From Lingula anatina (lineage: Eukaryota; Brachiopoda; Lingulata; Lingulida; Lingulidae), in assembly GCF_001039355.2 (NCBI RefSeq), contig NW_019775713.1, positions 329,560-393,559 of the forward strand: a DNA stretch of 64,000 bases. Direction: 5' to 3'. The notes beneath the pieces were generated by a model. That model ran no database searches, was not told the DNA's origin, and was given only the letters and a program-made list of their open reading frames with translations. Positions 51,901 through 64,000 of this stretch are shown one piece after another (the first letter of the stretch is position 1; each line of letters starts with the position of its first letter). Position numbers and translations under genes: made by a program.

Positions 51901-53060
51901 TTAACAGGAAAAATGTTATTTTAAAACCAGAGAACAAGACTTCATTTTCTCTTCAAATACAGCTTTTTAGCCCAGGAAAAGGTCAAACAGCTGGATAAGT
52001 GTAATACATTGTTGACATGTTTTAATTTGCCCATGAAATAAGTAGAGAGGTTTTCTTGCAGTGAAAAAATGACCAGACCATTAAAATGTTTGCAGTCAGC
52101 CAGATCAGTTTACATGAGGCTACTAATGAAGGATGACCAGTCCTTGTGTTATCATGTTACCTTTGGCCAGTCTTACACAGATGACCAACGAAATCAAATA
52201 TTTGAAAAGAATTACAATTTAGTATTTAAATAAGTCTCATTTTAGGTGTGATTGTGATTTAAAGAGAAATGAAAGGTACAATGATTAAAATTTCCTTTTT
52301 TCATTGGGGTTTTTATGTCTTTGAATAATTGCATTTTGCATCATATTTAAAAAATTCAAACCTTTTTGATTTATGTTGTTACAAATTAATCATTGATTCT
52401 CCATTTTATTGCCATGTCATTAGCTTCATTGGACGACAAGATTAAATAAACATTTTGAATTATATCAAATTACATCTGTAATTCAATGTGTCTTTCATTA
52501 CCAGTATCTGGACTCCCAATTTGCTGCTTTAGTTAGATTATACTTGGATATTAGTGTGCCGATTTGCCTCAGTTGCTGTCTCTTCTGAATGAATAATTTA
52601 TAAATGCTTCTTGAATAGTGAGGTGAAATGCCCATTATAAAGATTTACTTGCTCTGGAAAGCATATGTTGGACTGAAATGATTCAGCACACAAATTGAGT
52701 TCTGTTTATTGCTGCTAAGAATCTTTTGACTACCATTACAGGTGGTGCCAATTGTTTTATCACACAATTTTGAAATAAATTACATATAACTCTTCAATAC
52801 ACTTTCTGAAGAAGGTCAAATCTCTCTGGGAATGCATTTCAGAACTGGCAGAAAGTTAAGTAAAATTGATTATTTATGTTTTCACATCCAGGGAACTTCA
52901 AGATGAATTTGCAATGCTCTCCAAGATGTTCCTGTTTGGTTTGGCCAATTTACCACCCAATAGCTGAACATGCATTTTCCCATTTGGTCTTATATGTTTG
53001 CAGAGGTCAACCCAATATACTACTCGACACCATTCGCATGACACCATTCTAATTATTGTA

Positions 53061-53061
53061 N
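53061..53061. other. single-N assembly join at duplication junction
   Basis: Sits between AATTATTGTA, the end of the left copy, and the T run that opens the right copy. Confidence 0.9.
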
Positions 53062-53624
53062 CTTTTTTTTTTTTTAAGTGGATTCTCTTTATCACTAAAG
53101 CATTTTCAGAAACACTTAGGCAATGGCTTTTAAGTTAAACTTGGAATATGGATGACAAAGAGAGCTAACATCATAAAGCTGCCGAGTCTTATAAAAAACA
53201 AGAGACTGCAATAGGTTTTATGACTTGGGTCTACAAAGTGGTCTTTATAGCCCGAGCACTAAAACACTGTAGGCGGCGCAGATGTTTTAGCTAACAGGTT
53301 GTATTTTATAGGCTAAATGCTAACGTGTGTGTAAATAATAGCTTAATGTTTCCACAGACGAATATGGATTTCTCAGAATGAATGTTCCTCTGTTCGGTTT
53401 CCTGCCTCTCCATCAGAAGTGGCCTGATAGCCATGCTGTGGACTATGGGCCACAGATTCAATATCTAAATTGCTGTGGTGTTATGAATTTGTTAGGGTGT
53501 GAAAGGATGAATAAACCCAGCATTATTTTCCTTTCTTTGGCATCTGTTTCTGGAGTGTATTTGATGTTGTTCTTGATTGAGACAGGCGTACAATGATGAA
53601 AGCAAATTACAAGTCCAACCAAAG

Positions 53625-53660
<36 letters not shown>

Positions 53661-53926
53661 NNNNNNNNNNNNNNNNNNNNNNNNNNNNNNNNNNNNNNNN
53701 NNNNNNNNNNNNNNNNNNNNNNNNNNNNNNNNNNNNNNNNNNNNNNNNNNNNNNNNNNNNNNNNNNNNNNNNNNNNNNNNNNNNNNNNNNNNNNNNNNNN
53801 NNNNNNNNNNNNNNNNNNNNNNNNNNNNNNNNNNNNNNNNNNNNNNNNNNNNNNNNNNNNNNNNNNNNNNNNNNNNNNNNNNNNNNNNNNNNNNNNNNNN
53901 NNNNNNNNNNNNNNNNNNNNNNNNNN
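53661..53926. other. assembly gap (266 N)
   Basis: A run of N that starts inside a T homopolymer. The left copy carries only about 47 T here, so the gap is an estimate and probably represents a difficult poly-T tract. Confidence 0.98.
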
Positions 53927-54395
53927 CATTAGGATAATGAAGGGAAGAAATATTTTACTGGGAGCAGTTTAAATAACTAATTAATAACATTTTATCAAAG
54001 ATGTGGTTTGTCTAATTTTGGTGAGAATTCTTCAGTTTTCGGCAGCTGTTTTTTTTTTTTTTTTTACACGAGTGGGTTGAATATATACAGGAAACATTGA
54101 CTTTGGGATAAAAATCAGTTTCTATGACAAATTGACTTTTGCATTAAAGAGGAATGCATTTCCGAGTGTATCATCAGTGTAGGAGTGAGACATGGGAGTT
54201 ACTTAGTGCTTCTGGGTGGCTTACAAAAGAACAATCGATGACTTGAAAAAAGCCAGCAGGAACAAGTGGTTTTAGACTCCTTGATGACATTTTGCAATTA
54301 CAGTCATGTAAATTGCTATCAGATTTTTAATAAACGTTTGTGATTTCTGATATGTGAATTTGCTGACTCTTCCAGCAGATGCAGTTGTTGTCTTG

Positions 54396-54398
<3 letters not shown>

Positions 54399-54454
<56 letters not shown>
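54399..54454. repeat. (GT)n microsatellite, about 56 bp
   Basis: Counterpart of 47027-47130 in the right copy, with about half as many units. Confidence 0.92.
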
Positions 54455-54455
<1 letters not shown>

Positions 54456-57400
54456 GCAGATTTTCATTTACTTGTACCTAATTTAAAGCAATTCTGTGCA
54501 TTTGTACATTTCAAGTTATAGGTCCAAATTTATAGTTGCCAGATCTTCTCAAAAGAAGTTCATGTGATGTGTTGATTAGATTTTTTAAATTAGTTATTTT
54601 TTAAGAAGGAAATATATCCATGACATCTTGGGATTTAAAATGTCCTGTTTAGCAGTCAAGTTGACGTGTGATGGCGATTAGACCAATACCAGTTTGAGTT
54701 TAACCAGTTGAGAACATGGCTAAAGTGACCACAGTATCATCAGACCGTGGACAGGAAATGTGATTAAGGTGTCATAGATAGCTTGTTTACTTATCATTTG
54801 ATACAAATACTATATTTTTCTCTCAAAGGTTAAGAATATGATATCATACATGTATTGTTTACTTGTCAGTTGATACGTAAGATATGTTTGTTTTTTTCCA
54901 AACCAAAAGGTAAGGGATATGGTATCTTTTTGTCTGGGTCATGATGACTTAAAAGGAAGTCTGACTTGTACATTTTTTTGCCTCCGTCAAGAGGGTTATA
55001 GGTTTGTTTTTTGCCTTTGTTGGTTTGCTAGTAAAAAGCCTAATTTGGAGAGTTTTTATGAAAATGTCAGGATAAGTCAGAAATATGCTTAGAATTCATT
55101 AGATTTCCTTTATGGTATTGAATTGGGACTAGGTTACTGCTGTGAAATTATTCATTACAGGAACTTTTTCCGTGTTTAACACCTGTCACAATGACATGCC
55201 TGTTGTTTTTAAATTTTCTCCCTTGCAGAATAAATGATCAATCATTCTGACACCTTTTTATTGAACCACAGTTATTGTAGTGGTCAAACAGAAGTTCATT
55301 TCTTGCTGAGACATCATTCGTCTCCCTAATACCTTTCTTACACATTACAATACCTCACCTGTTGACTGTAATTTTTGACCAAAGGTCAGTGACATTTGGT
55401 CAGAGACAGGGGATGACCACAGGTCACCAAGACTGGGCCCAGTAAGATCAAAGAAAGGGCACTTGATGGAAGAGAATTGATTATAAAATAAATCAAATAT
55501 GAAAGGTTATTAGTGGATGTAAATGTTTACACTGCCCACTAGCATTAGAAACCAGAAGAAGGGTACATTTTTGCCCACCCTCAATGAGGTAAATGGGATG
55601 TGTTTTTGCTGTGAGGGAAATTTTATTGTGAAAGGTAGTTTTAAAAAAATCATGAATATATTGTCAGTTAAACTCTTTTTTATTTAGTTATTTTTATTGC
55701 AAACTGTGGGGAATATTTGCTTGAAAAGTTTCCATATGTATTCATATTTTATGTATTTGTGTGTGACCTGGCTGAAATTTGCAGAAAATACTGTCATTAC
55801 TTGCTTTTGGTAATATTTTAATACTTTTCTCTTGGTCTTACCAGGGTGTTACCATGGTAACCTGTTTAAAGTTTGACTGTTTAGTGCAGTTATGCAAGTA
55901 AGATAGAAATTTAAAAAAAACAAAAAAAAAACAGGAAATAATGTTGACATGGAAGTTGAATATGAAAAAAAAAACATCTTGAATATGAAAATAAAGCAGT
56001 TCTTTGTCTCCCTGATTTGACTTAATATAATATATGGCTATTTGGGCCCCTATGATCCCAGCAATATTCTACAGTCTGTTGATAGATGTGTGTGGGGGGC
56101 CCAGGTGATCACACGAACAGGTGAGAGAGAAACAGGTGTGTTATTTCCAGCTCACCTCGAGCATGTTAACATGGAATAGATATTTAGAGCATGCCTGGTT
56201 CAAAGTTGTCTTGCTCTAATTATATTGCACATAAGCTGAACGGATTTTTAACCAGTAATCAGCAGATTTAGATCACTGTTGGTCAGAAATTGATCATTAT
56301 ATCTCAGGCTGATATTTCAGCATGAAGCAATGCAATCGACTTAAGCTGTATACCCCTTGATCACATTTTTCATACAGTATTTGTTATGAAGAAACCCCAA
56401 GAGCATTGAGGAACAAGGATAAAAGATGGGAGAATATAGAGGGTTCACCTTCGTGTTGGTTCGGCAAAGATATTGTCTTAAATTCAGAGTTATTTTTACA
56501 GCTGTGCTATATATGCAACAAGTCTGCTGTTGATTTAGAAAAGATTCTTTTGATATCTTGCCAATGTGCGTAGGTAACCACTGATTGTATATATTGAAAA
56601 AAAGTGGGTATTCTGCTAAAATGATCCCTAGTTTCTTTGAGATCATTCCTGCTGCTTGTTTAAAGGTATGAACATAGCATTGCTTGCCAACATTGAAGTT
56701 GGTGGTAAAAGGGAGCTCAAGAGACAGAGAAAAAAAAATGTAGAAAATTGCAGTGACCTTTGGAAAATAAATAGAGAATTTGTGAGAGAAATGTAATTTA
56801 GCCCACAGCTCATAATTGAGAGTCCAGGAAGGCAGCCATCTTTTTAAGCTCTCATTATGGCACTGATTGAAGTCCAAAGTGATTCTGCTGCGGCAATAGT
56901 ATTGATTTGTATTATTTTTGTACTTTGTTTAAATGTTTCTGTGCATTATCTGTCAAATCCAGTGAGAATTTGCTAGATCAAAGGTAGAATTTAGAATGGG
57001 ATGTTAGTGTGTTTTCATCAATGTAGGTTGTTATAGTGGACATTAGATCTCAGAAAGTTCCATGCAAATTTTTATAAACATTTCAGGATAGTTATGTAGG
57101 AGGATCATCACCATTTCCACTGAATTTTTGTCTCCTGTTTTTTTCCCCCAAATTTTATTTTATTATTGTTTAATTTGGGCTTGGCACTCACATAGAACTT
57201 TTTAGTAAGGTGGAATCATGATTCAGAAGTAGAACAGCATCACTGACTTCTTAGTTTTTGTCCAGGAAATGTTTCGAAAAGTTACAATACTATTAGATTG
57301 ATTTTAGAAAAATTTGTATTGGCCTTGTTTTTTTAAACCACAGATATAGGCCACCCAGAGAGGTGGACAACTTGTGGTGGCAATGTTTGCATGTCGCTTG

Positions 57401-60400
57401 TTTAAAATCCTGTTATTTCAGAAGAAAATTACAGCTGGATTGGAGCGGAAGGTTATACAGCCGTGAAAGCTGATATGATATTGTCATGGCTGTCACTGTC
57501 AAAGACAGAGGATACAAATTTGCATCATTTTTATTCTGTAATGAAACAATTTAAGTTCTTTTTTTTTTCTTTTTTGACCCACACACTTAGCGTTCTATAT
57601 GCAAGGCCCCTTTTAAAGTCAGTAATTAGGAACCTTTAAACAAAAATGATGTCTTCATTTGACTTCATACAGTGAATAGTGATGCAACACCTCACAAAAT
57701 GCCACCAAATCAAGCAGCATTGCAGATCCAAAGATTTTCCTTGGCCAAGAGGAGGAAAGTACCTTTCAAAGATGAAATAAACATTAGTGGAAATGGCAGT
57801 TAATTGCTTCTAGGATGAAGTAACATTTTGTAGATTAAGCTGAAAAATCAATAACCCCCCTGAACAAAAATGAAAATAGGTGAAATAAAAAGTGAAAATA
57901 AAGGTTGAAACAGTGATCTGTGCCTTCAAGCGTATAAATTGGAAAATGGTAAACCAATACATGCATCACAGTCTAGGCTTTATTTGGAAAAAACAAATGT
58001 TGCCAGTACCTGTGGTTGACATTTGTAGAAGTTTTCACACTGAGTCTTTTATTTTCTTTGAAAAACTAATAGCTGAAACAAATCTTGTGGTAAAGTTTGG
58101 AGGGGAGTAAAAAGAAACCTACCTTTTCACATGCCTCGAACCAAAAATGATGGATTGACCCCCTGTGGCTTTGTAGAAAATAAAGAACAAATGCAGAAAG
58201 GTGGAGAAGCACTGGTGTCACACTGGGAATTTGTTTTTGTTACATTTTGTAGCACAGTTGGAGATGAAAACACCGCTGTATCACACACATAGACACTTGG
58301 CTATCTGCCACATGCACAGATTTTTGTCATACGAAAGAGCACGCAAAAAGAGAAAAAGTCATAATGGTAGAATATCAAGGTTGTTTGGGACTGTTCTCAG
58401 GCAATGTAAAACTTCTGTATTGTCTTGTAAAACTTCTGTATTGTCTTCACAAGATGTAGTAGTAACCATGTGGCCACCAGCTCTGCAGAAGGCCACCTTC
58501 ATATAGCTGCATCCCTTTATTCAGCTAGCCAATTGTTTGTGTGTAAATTGTCTCATTCTTTTATATGTAGTGTTTGATATGGAACAATACAAAACCATTC
58601 TTTCCACTGCTTGTTATCACAGCATTTATTGTCCTTGGTTTATGTGAAAGACCTTTCACTGGTAGAAATAATTTTTTTCATTGTCATGATTTAGCTTTGT
58701 ACAATAGCACTGTGCTCTAGGGTGCTGGACAAGAAAGTGACAGACTGCTTGTGGTGACATAGAACTTTTTGTAAATGAGACAGGTGTTTCAGAAAGAAAA
58801 ATGAGGATTTTATTGCACCTCGTTTGCCATAATTATGCTTAGCACTGGAGGAGGGAAATTTTTGCAATTTGTGGAAAATAAAGCCCACCGAGGTGCAATT
58901 GCAGTTGAGGTGGTCAATTGAAGATCCCGAGATTTGACTTTGGTTTATTTACAGTTTGAAAACATACTTGGAAAAAAAGCTGAATATGGTTGTCAATGCA
59001 TTTTTTTTTCTGTTGTTGGAAATAAAAGTCAGTAAAAAATAATTATTCACATCAAAGAGATAAAATTTTTATATGAAACAGGTTTCTGAATTTTAACAGG
59101 AAAAATGTTATTTTAAAACCAGAGAACAAGACTTCATTTTCTCTTCAAATACAGCTTTTTAGCCCAGGAAAAGGTCAAACAGCTGGATAAGTCTAATACA
59201 TTGTTGACATGTTTTAATTTGCCCATGAAATAAGTAGAGAGGTTTTCTTGCAGTGAAAAAATGACCAGACCATCAAAATGTTTGCAGTCAGCCAGATCAG
59301 TTTACATGAGGCTACTAATGAAGGATGACCAGTCCTGATGTTATCATGTTACCTTTGGCCAGTCTTACACAGATGACCAACAAAATCAAATATTTGAGAA
59401 GAATTATAATTTAGTATTTTCATAAGTCTCAATTTAGGTGATTATTGTGATTTTAAGAGAAATGACAGGCACATATGACTTAGATTTCCAAAATTTTTCA
59501 TTAGGTTTTTTTTTTTTTCGTCAGTCAGTCATTGAATAATGGCATTTAGCTTCATGTTAAAAAAATCAAACCTTTTTGATTATGTTGTTACAAATTAATC
59601 ATCGATTCTCCATTTTATTACATTGTCATTGGCTTCATCGGATGAGAAGATTAAATAAGCATTTTGAATTATATTAAGTTACATCTGTAATTCAATGTGT
59701 CTTTCATTACCAGTATCTGGACTCCCAATTTGCTGCTTTAGTTAGATTATACTTGGATATTAGTGTGCCGATTTGCCTCAGTTGCTGTCTCTTCTGAATG
59801 AATAATTTATAATGCTTCTTGGATAGTGAGGTGAAATGTCCATTATAAAGATTTACTTGCTATTGGAAAGCATATGTTGGACTGAAATGATTCAGCACAC
59901 AAATCGAGTTCTGTTTATTGCTGCTAAGAATCTTTTGACTACCATTACAGGTGGTGCCAATTGTTTTATCACACAATTTTGAAATAAATTACATATAACT
60001 CTTCAATACACTTTCTGAAGAAGGTCAAATCTCTCTGGGAATGCATTTCAGAACTGGCAGAAAGTTAAGTAAAATTGATTATTTATGTTTTCACACCCAG
60101 GGAACTTCAAGATGAATTTGCAGTGCTCTCCAAGATGTTCCTGTTTGGTTTGGCCAATTTACCCCCCAATAGCTTAACATGCATTTTCCCATTTGGTCTT
60201 ATATGTTTGCAGAGGTCAACCCAATATACTACTCACACCATTCGCATGACACCATTTTAATTTTTTTTTTTGCCATTTTGTAAATTTTTGAAAGCTGGAT
60301 GGTGTTTATAGGTGGCAAATTTCAGCTAGGAAGGATGTCTTCGATGTTGAGCCAATAGTTGAGAGTAAATACATGTGCGTGTTTTCAATCATGGTTAAGT

Positions 60401-61150
60401 ATCTTTGACTTCTGGTTAGTACTGGTTTGGTGTGAGTTTGGCTGTGATTATTTTAATTAAAGAGAAATCTGGCCAGTGTTTTCAAAATAGGATTTCTTAG
60501 GTTGTCAGAAAAAAAGGGGAAAAAAGAAGGAAAAATTCCAAAAGGCAACAGAGATGGATTGTTATCAGATAGTGCATCAGCAAGCTTTAGCTACCCAAGG
60601 TGGTGATTAGTTTTGGTTGCTCAGCACTCTGGAATGAAGGAATCTCAACTGACTGTAATGTACCCTTAGTTGTCAGCAAAAAATGTATTTTGATGGCTAT
60701 CTACCTGTATCAGGTGCTGCTGTGGAAATTGATTTTTATTTTTCTTTTCTTCATTCCCCCTCATTCCCCCCCCCCCCCAAAAAAAAAAAAAAAAAAAGAT
60801 GTCTGTTGGTTTATAAAGGTAAGAGGTCTGGTCTCAATTGTAAATGTGTGACATGACCAATTGAAATTTGAACAAACTGCCCTTTTGGCTGTGGAAAGGC
60901 CTACTGTGACTTACAATGAGAACTGGGTTCTTTGCCATTATGGCAAAAAAGTGCTCTTTATAACCCCCCGCCCCCCAAGTAACATTGATGGCTATAGAGC
61001 TCATAATGATTAGCTTATGTCAATTTGAGTCTTTAATCTAACTTTATTCAAACCAAGCCCAAATGACCATTACATTGAAGGCTATTGGCTTCAAAATATT
61101 GGGATTTTTTCCCAACTGATCTTGAGTCGTAGATTAAAAGACAAATACAA

Positions 61151-61262
61151 TGTCTTGAGAAAATTGATGTCATGGCAGTTGTGTGATAAAACATCAAAAT
61201 CACATTATCTCTTTTTTTTTTCTCAAATGAAGATTTCAATTCAGACAGTCGGATCTTGACGT
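61151..61262. repeat. diverged copy of the repeat unit at 61384 and 61808
   Basis: Shares TCATGGCAGTTGTGTGATAA / CATCAAAATCACATTAT / AAATGAAGATTTCAATTCAG / TTGACGTG with the units at about 61384-61497 and 61808-61925, at lower identity. This suggests an older local repeat family independent of the N-joined duplication. Confidence 0.65.
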
Positions 61263-61326
61263 GGACGTCACGATCAGATATGCAAACGAGGCCTTGGTGA
61301 CCATTATATCAAATGTCATCGACAGC

Positions 61327-61752
61327 AAAATATTAGTCAGTGTCCCTTTAGAACGAAAGTTGTATGGCTAGGGACAGAAGCTACATCTTACGAAAATTGT
61401 TGCCATGGCAGTGATATAATGTAACATCAAAATCACATTATATCTATTTCTTAAATGAAGATTTTGATTCAATCAGTCAAACTTTGACGTGAAGTTAAAG
61501 GTCAGTCGTGTTTCTCCCCAGAACTGATTCAGATTAAATGGGACTACTTTTCTAATGGATGTTAAAGAAGTGATGGTGTAACAGAATATGCATCATTAAA
61601 GAACAGCTCTGACCTTCATGATGACCTCGTGAAACACAATTTCAAAACTCTTAAGAAAAATTTTGTCTCATCTTCTGAAAGTAATAATTCATCCGTCGGA
61701 ATTCATCCAATTTTTTTAAATCCACAATTATGATTACATGTGGCTTTTTGTG
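61327..61752. repeat. tandem duplication 3, left copy (426 bp)
   Basis: From AAAATATTAGTCAGTG to GGCTTTTTGTG, repeated almost exactly at 61754-62180. Differences include small indels (CTGATT against CTGACTGATT, and CTTCATGATGACC against CTTCATGACC). Non-coding. Confidence 0.95.
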
Positions 61753-61753
61753 N
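61753..61753. other. single-N assembly join at duplication junction
   Basis: One N exactly between the two 0.43-kb copies. Confidence 0.9.
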
Positions 61754-62180
61754 AAAATATTAGTCAGTGTCCCTTTAGAACGAAAGTTGTATGGCTAGGG
61801 ACAGAAGCTACATCTTACGAAAATTGTTGCCATGGCAGTGATATAATGTAAAATCAAAATCACATTATATCTATTTCTTAAATGAAGATTTTGATTCAAT
61901 CAGTCAAACTTTGACGTGAAGTTAAAGGTCAGTCGTGTTTCTCCCCAGAACTGACTGATTCAGATTAAATGGGACTACTTTTCTAATGGATGTTAAAGAA
62001 GTGATGGTGTAACAGAATATGCATCATTAAAGAACAGCTCTGAACTTCATGACCTCGTGAAACATAATTTCAAAACTCTTAAGAAAAATTTTGTCTCATC
62101 TTCTGAAAGTAATAATTCATCCGTCGGAATTCATCCAATTTTTTTAAATCCACAATTATGATTACATGTGGCTTTTTGTG
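61754..62180. repeat. tandem duplication 3, right copy (427 bp)
   Basis: Counterpart of 61327-61752. Beyond it the sequence continues uniquely (TGGAGCATGG). Confidence 0.95.
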
Positions 62181-63667
62181 TGGAGCATGGAGGTCAGACA
62201 GTTCATTTTCTTCCGACTTAAACTATTGATTTTGTGCTAAACCAGTCTAAACTAACAAATGGCAGAGTGGCAGATATTCTTGATTCTGTTTGACCCAAGA
62301 TGGGGTGGTCAGAAATGAAAGAATTGCAATTCACAGAATAAGACTTTCTATTGCATAGGCAAGATCATCAAGAAATCATTTATTTGTTCAGCTGCTGTGG
62401 AAAAAGGCTGCTGTGTACTTTTTTGAACAATGAAAACATTTTTGGGGTATTTTCAACATTTGGAAAAAAAATACAAAGTCTTTGTGCCATTAATATCAAA
62501 TAGTCTTTACAGGAAATATTGGTGAGATTTTTTATAATACTAAAATTTTGAAGTGACCTAAGTAAAATGTTCAAAAATCTATTGACAAAACCCTCATGAT
62601 GAGTTTTGTTAGGTAAAAACCATTAGAGAAGGGATTGATTTTCATTCTGACAATACTGTTTTAAGGCAATATACTTACAGGCAAAAAATGTTCAATAAAA
62701 TCTGTTTACAAAACTTTACAGTGATGAGTTTAACCTATCAAGTGAACTCGGGTCAGTTTTCTGTATAGATATACATTAAAAACCCTTCCTGATTTACACA
62801 TACATGGTAATGAGCAGGACCTTTTACTGTAAGAGAAAAAAATTATACCGTAATCCTATTGAGTAACTTGGTGGCAATGCTGTACTTATTGGCCTCCAGT
62901 AAGTAACCGTCTAGACTTTTAATTATGGAGATTTTTTTTTGCCATGACCATAATCCGATATTGGAACACCAATGGTTGGATTATAAACTGCAGGACAAAT
63001 TGAGATTCCTGGAATTAAGAGGGTTTTCATATGATGATGATGAACCAATAAACAGATTTGGGGCCGTAGATGATTTGATGCATATATTCTGTGAATATAT
63101 CATTGCATTCAGGTGGATTTATAAGGAAATTTACAGGAATCAAAGGAATTTGATGCCATAGTTATGAAAGCTTTTGGTCGATTAGGATAAACCAGATGAA
63201 GGAAAACAAAGTTACGTGTTATATCAAGGCTGAAAAGAAAATTTTCCATCACATTGGTTCTTTACAAGAAAAAACAATTAGTTGCCCCGGATCAGGTTTT
63301 GTTTTACTTGTAAAATCAGCGAGGCTGAAAAGTGTTGGCCTCAGAGAATTGGAGATAGCTTTGTTATTCTGGTTTACCCTGATGTGATTAGCAGACAGGC
63401 ATATGTTATCTGCAGACTCTGCAAAGGAGAAAGAAAAAATCTGAGCCTGTTTTCACTATATTTCTACTAAGTGCTGTTCATGGAAAATAGTGTTTACATC
63501 TTTTATTTGAAGTAACAATCTCTCTACTTTGCATAATTCTTAGAGTGAATTGATAATGTAGCTGCTGCTATTCGTGTTTTTGAAAAGGTTATGAAAAGGA
63601 ATTGAGCTTTTGAAAAACATTGAAAAAATACTTGTCAGTTATAATAATATTTCATTTAATCTTTCAG

Positions 63668-64000
63668 GTTTGTGAAGCTTTAATCGAACATGGCTCTAAG
63701 GTCAATGAAACAGACAATGAAGGTCGAATTCCACTCATCGTAGCTGCACAAGAAGGTCATTTGGAATGTGTCAGAGTTCTGCTGGCTGCAGGATCGCTTC
63801 TGGACCACCGATCTCATGATGGGAAGAACGCTTTTCGTGTTGCTGCCATGGAAGGTCACAAAGAGGTCACTGAGCTTTTAATCCAAGAGGGGACGGACAT
63901 GAATTATTGTGATGCAGATGGAAGATCCACTCTTTACTTGGTTGCCTTGGAAAACAACCTCGTCATCACAAATGCTCTTCTCAAAGGCGGTGCTGATCCC
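63668..64000 (+). CDS. ANKRD50: ANKRD50 orthologue, second coding exon (residues 832-942, partial)
   Basis: Follows acceptor TTAATCTTTCAG (AG at 63666-63667) in phase 0. It opens VCEALIEHGSKVNETDNEGR, which completes the ankyrin repeat cut after GHKE at residue 831 and restores the order seen in vertebrate ANKRD50 (GHxxxCEALIE). Three further repeats follow: GRIPLIVAAQEGH, KNAFRVAAMEGH and RSTLYLVALENN, the last with the unusual ALENN in place of a GH turn, also a feature of the vertebrate protein. The window ends after GADP at an exact codon boundary with the exon still open. The remaining ankyrin repeats and the Ser-rich C-terminal tail expected of a protein of about 1,400 residues lie outside. 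Confidence 0.94.

Larger units (their letters stand above)
53062..60260. repeat. tandem duplication 2, right copy (about 7.2 kb)
   Basis: Near-identical repeat of 45903-53060. Differences include a 266-bp N gap where the left copy has a T run, a shorter GT repeat (54399-54454), absence of the family C MITE and a 99-bp extra segment at 57137-57235. No coding exon is supported. A minus-strand 178-codon ORF at 56341-56877 is interrupted in the left copy and is treated as chance. Confidence 0.95.

Noticed and set aside
56341-56877. 178-codon minus-strand ORF in the ANKRD50 intron
   Set aside because: The corresponding sequence in the left duplicate copy (around 49250-49790) does not keep the frame, the composition is AT-driven and there is no recognised motif.

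Overview
This is AT-rich animal nuclear DNA: spliced genes with GT-AG introns, long introns, many microsatellites, miniature inverted-repeat transposons (MITEs) and a LINE fragment. The protein families and repeat style suggest a marine invertebrate, probably a lophotrochozoan such as a mollusc. That is an inference; the sequence does not fix the species. No bacterial, phage, CRISPR or operon-like system is present.

Two protein-coding genes can be supported. (1) A minus-strand ADP-ribosylglycohydrolase / J1-crystallin-like gene enters from the left edge. Exon 3 is at 1000-1196, exon 2 at 1903-2079 and exon 1 at 2610-2679; together they encode 148 in-frame residues. Exons 1-2 occur again at 5753-5929 and 6468-6537 inside a 3.85-kb tandem duplication. 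(2) A plus-strand ANKRD50 orthologue has a large first coding exon at 41653-44145 (residues 1-831: P-loop NTPase plus about nine and a half ankyrin repeats). A 19.5-kb intron follows, then the start of the next coding exon at 63668-64000 (residues 832-942), which runs off the right edge. A splice acceptor just upstream of the first coding exon shows that the 5' UTR is spliced. A GC-rich ETS/CRE/GC-box element followed by a GTAAGT donor near 3.9-4.1 kb, duplicated near 7.8-7.9 kb, is a candidate but unproven distal promoter and leader exon.

Region by region: 1-9126 holds the crystallin-like gene and its tandem duplication. 9127-41631 is gene-poor, with one unassigned exon-like ORF (11223-11448), a LINE 3' end, six MITE families (nine non-overlapping copies plus one nested insertion), a 48-bp tandem repeat, a 1.3-kb diverged duplication and many microsatellites. 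41632-64000 is ANKRD50, whose intron contains a 7.2-kb tandem duplication and a 0.43-kb one.

The most useful structural observation is that single N characters at 5274, 53061 and 61753 sit exactly at the junctions of head-to-tail near-identical copies. That is what results when two haplotypes are laid end to end instead of being merged. The copies differ by substitutions, microsatellite length, a 99-bp indel and a polymorphic 168-bp MITE with a clean empty site. I think these duplications are more likely assembly artefacts than biology, and anyone using gene structure or intron length from this window should allow for that. I found no convincing undescribed functional system.
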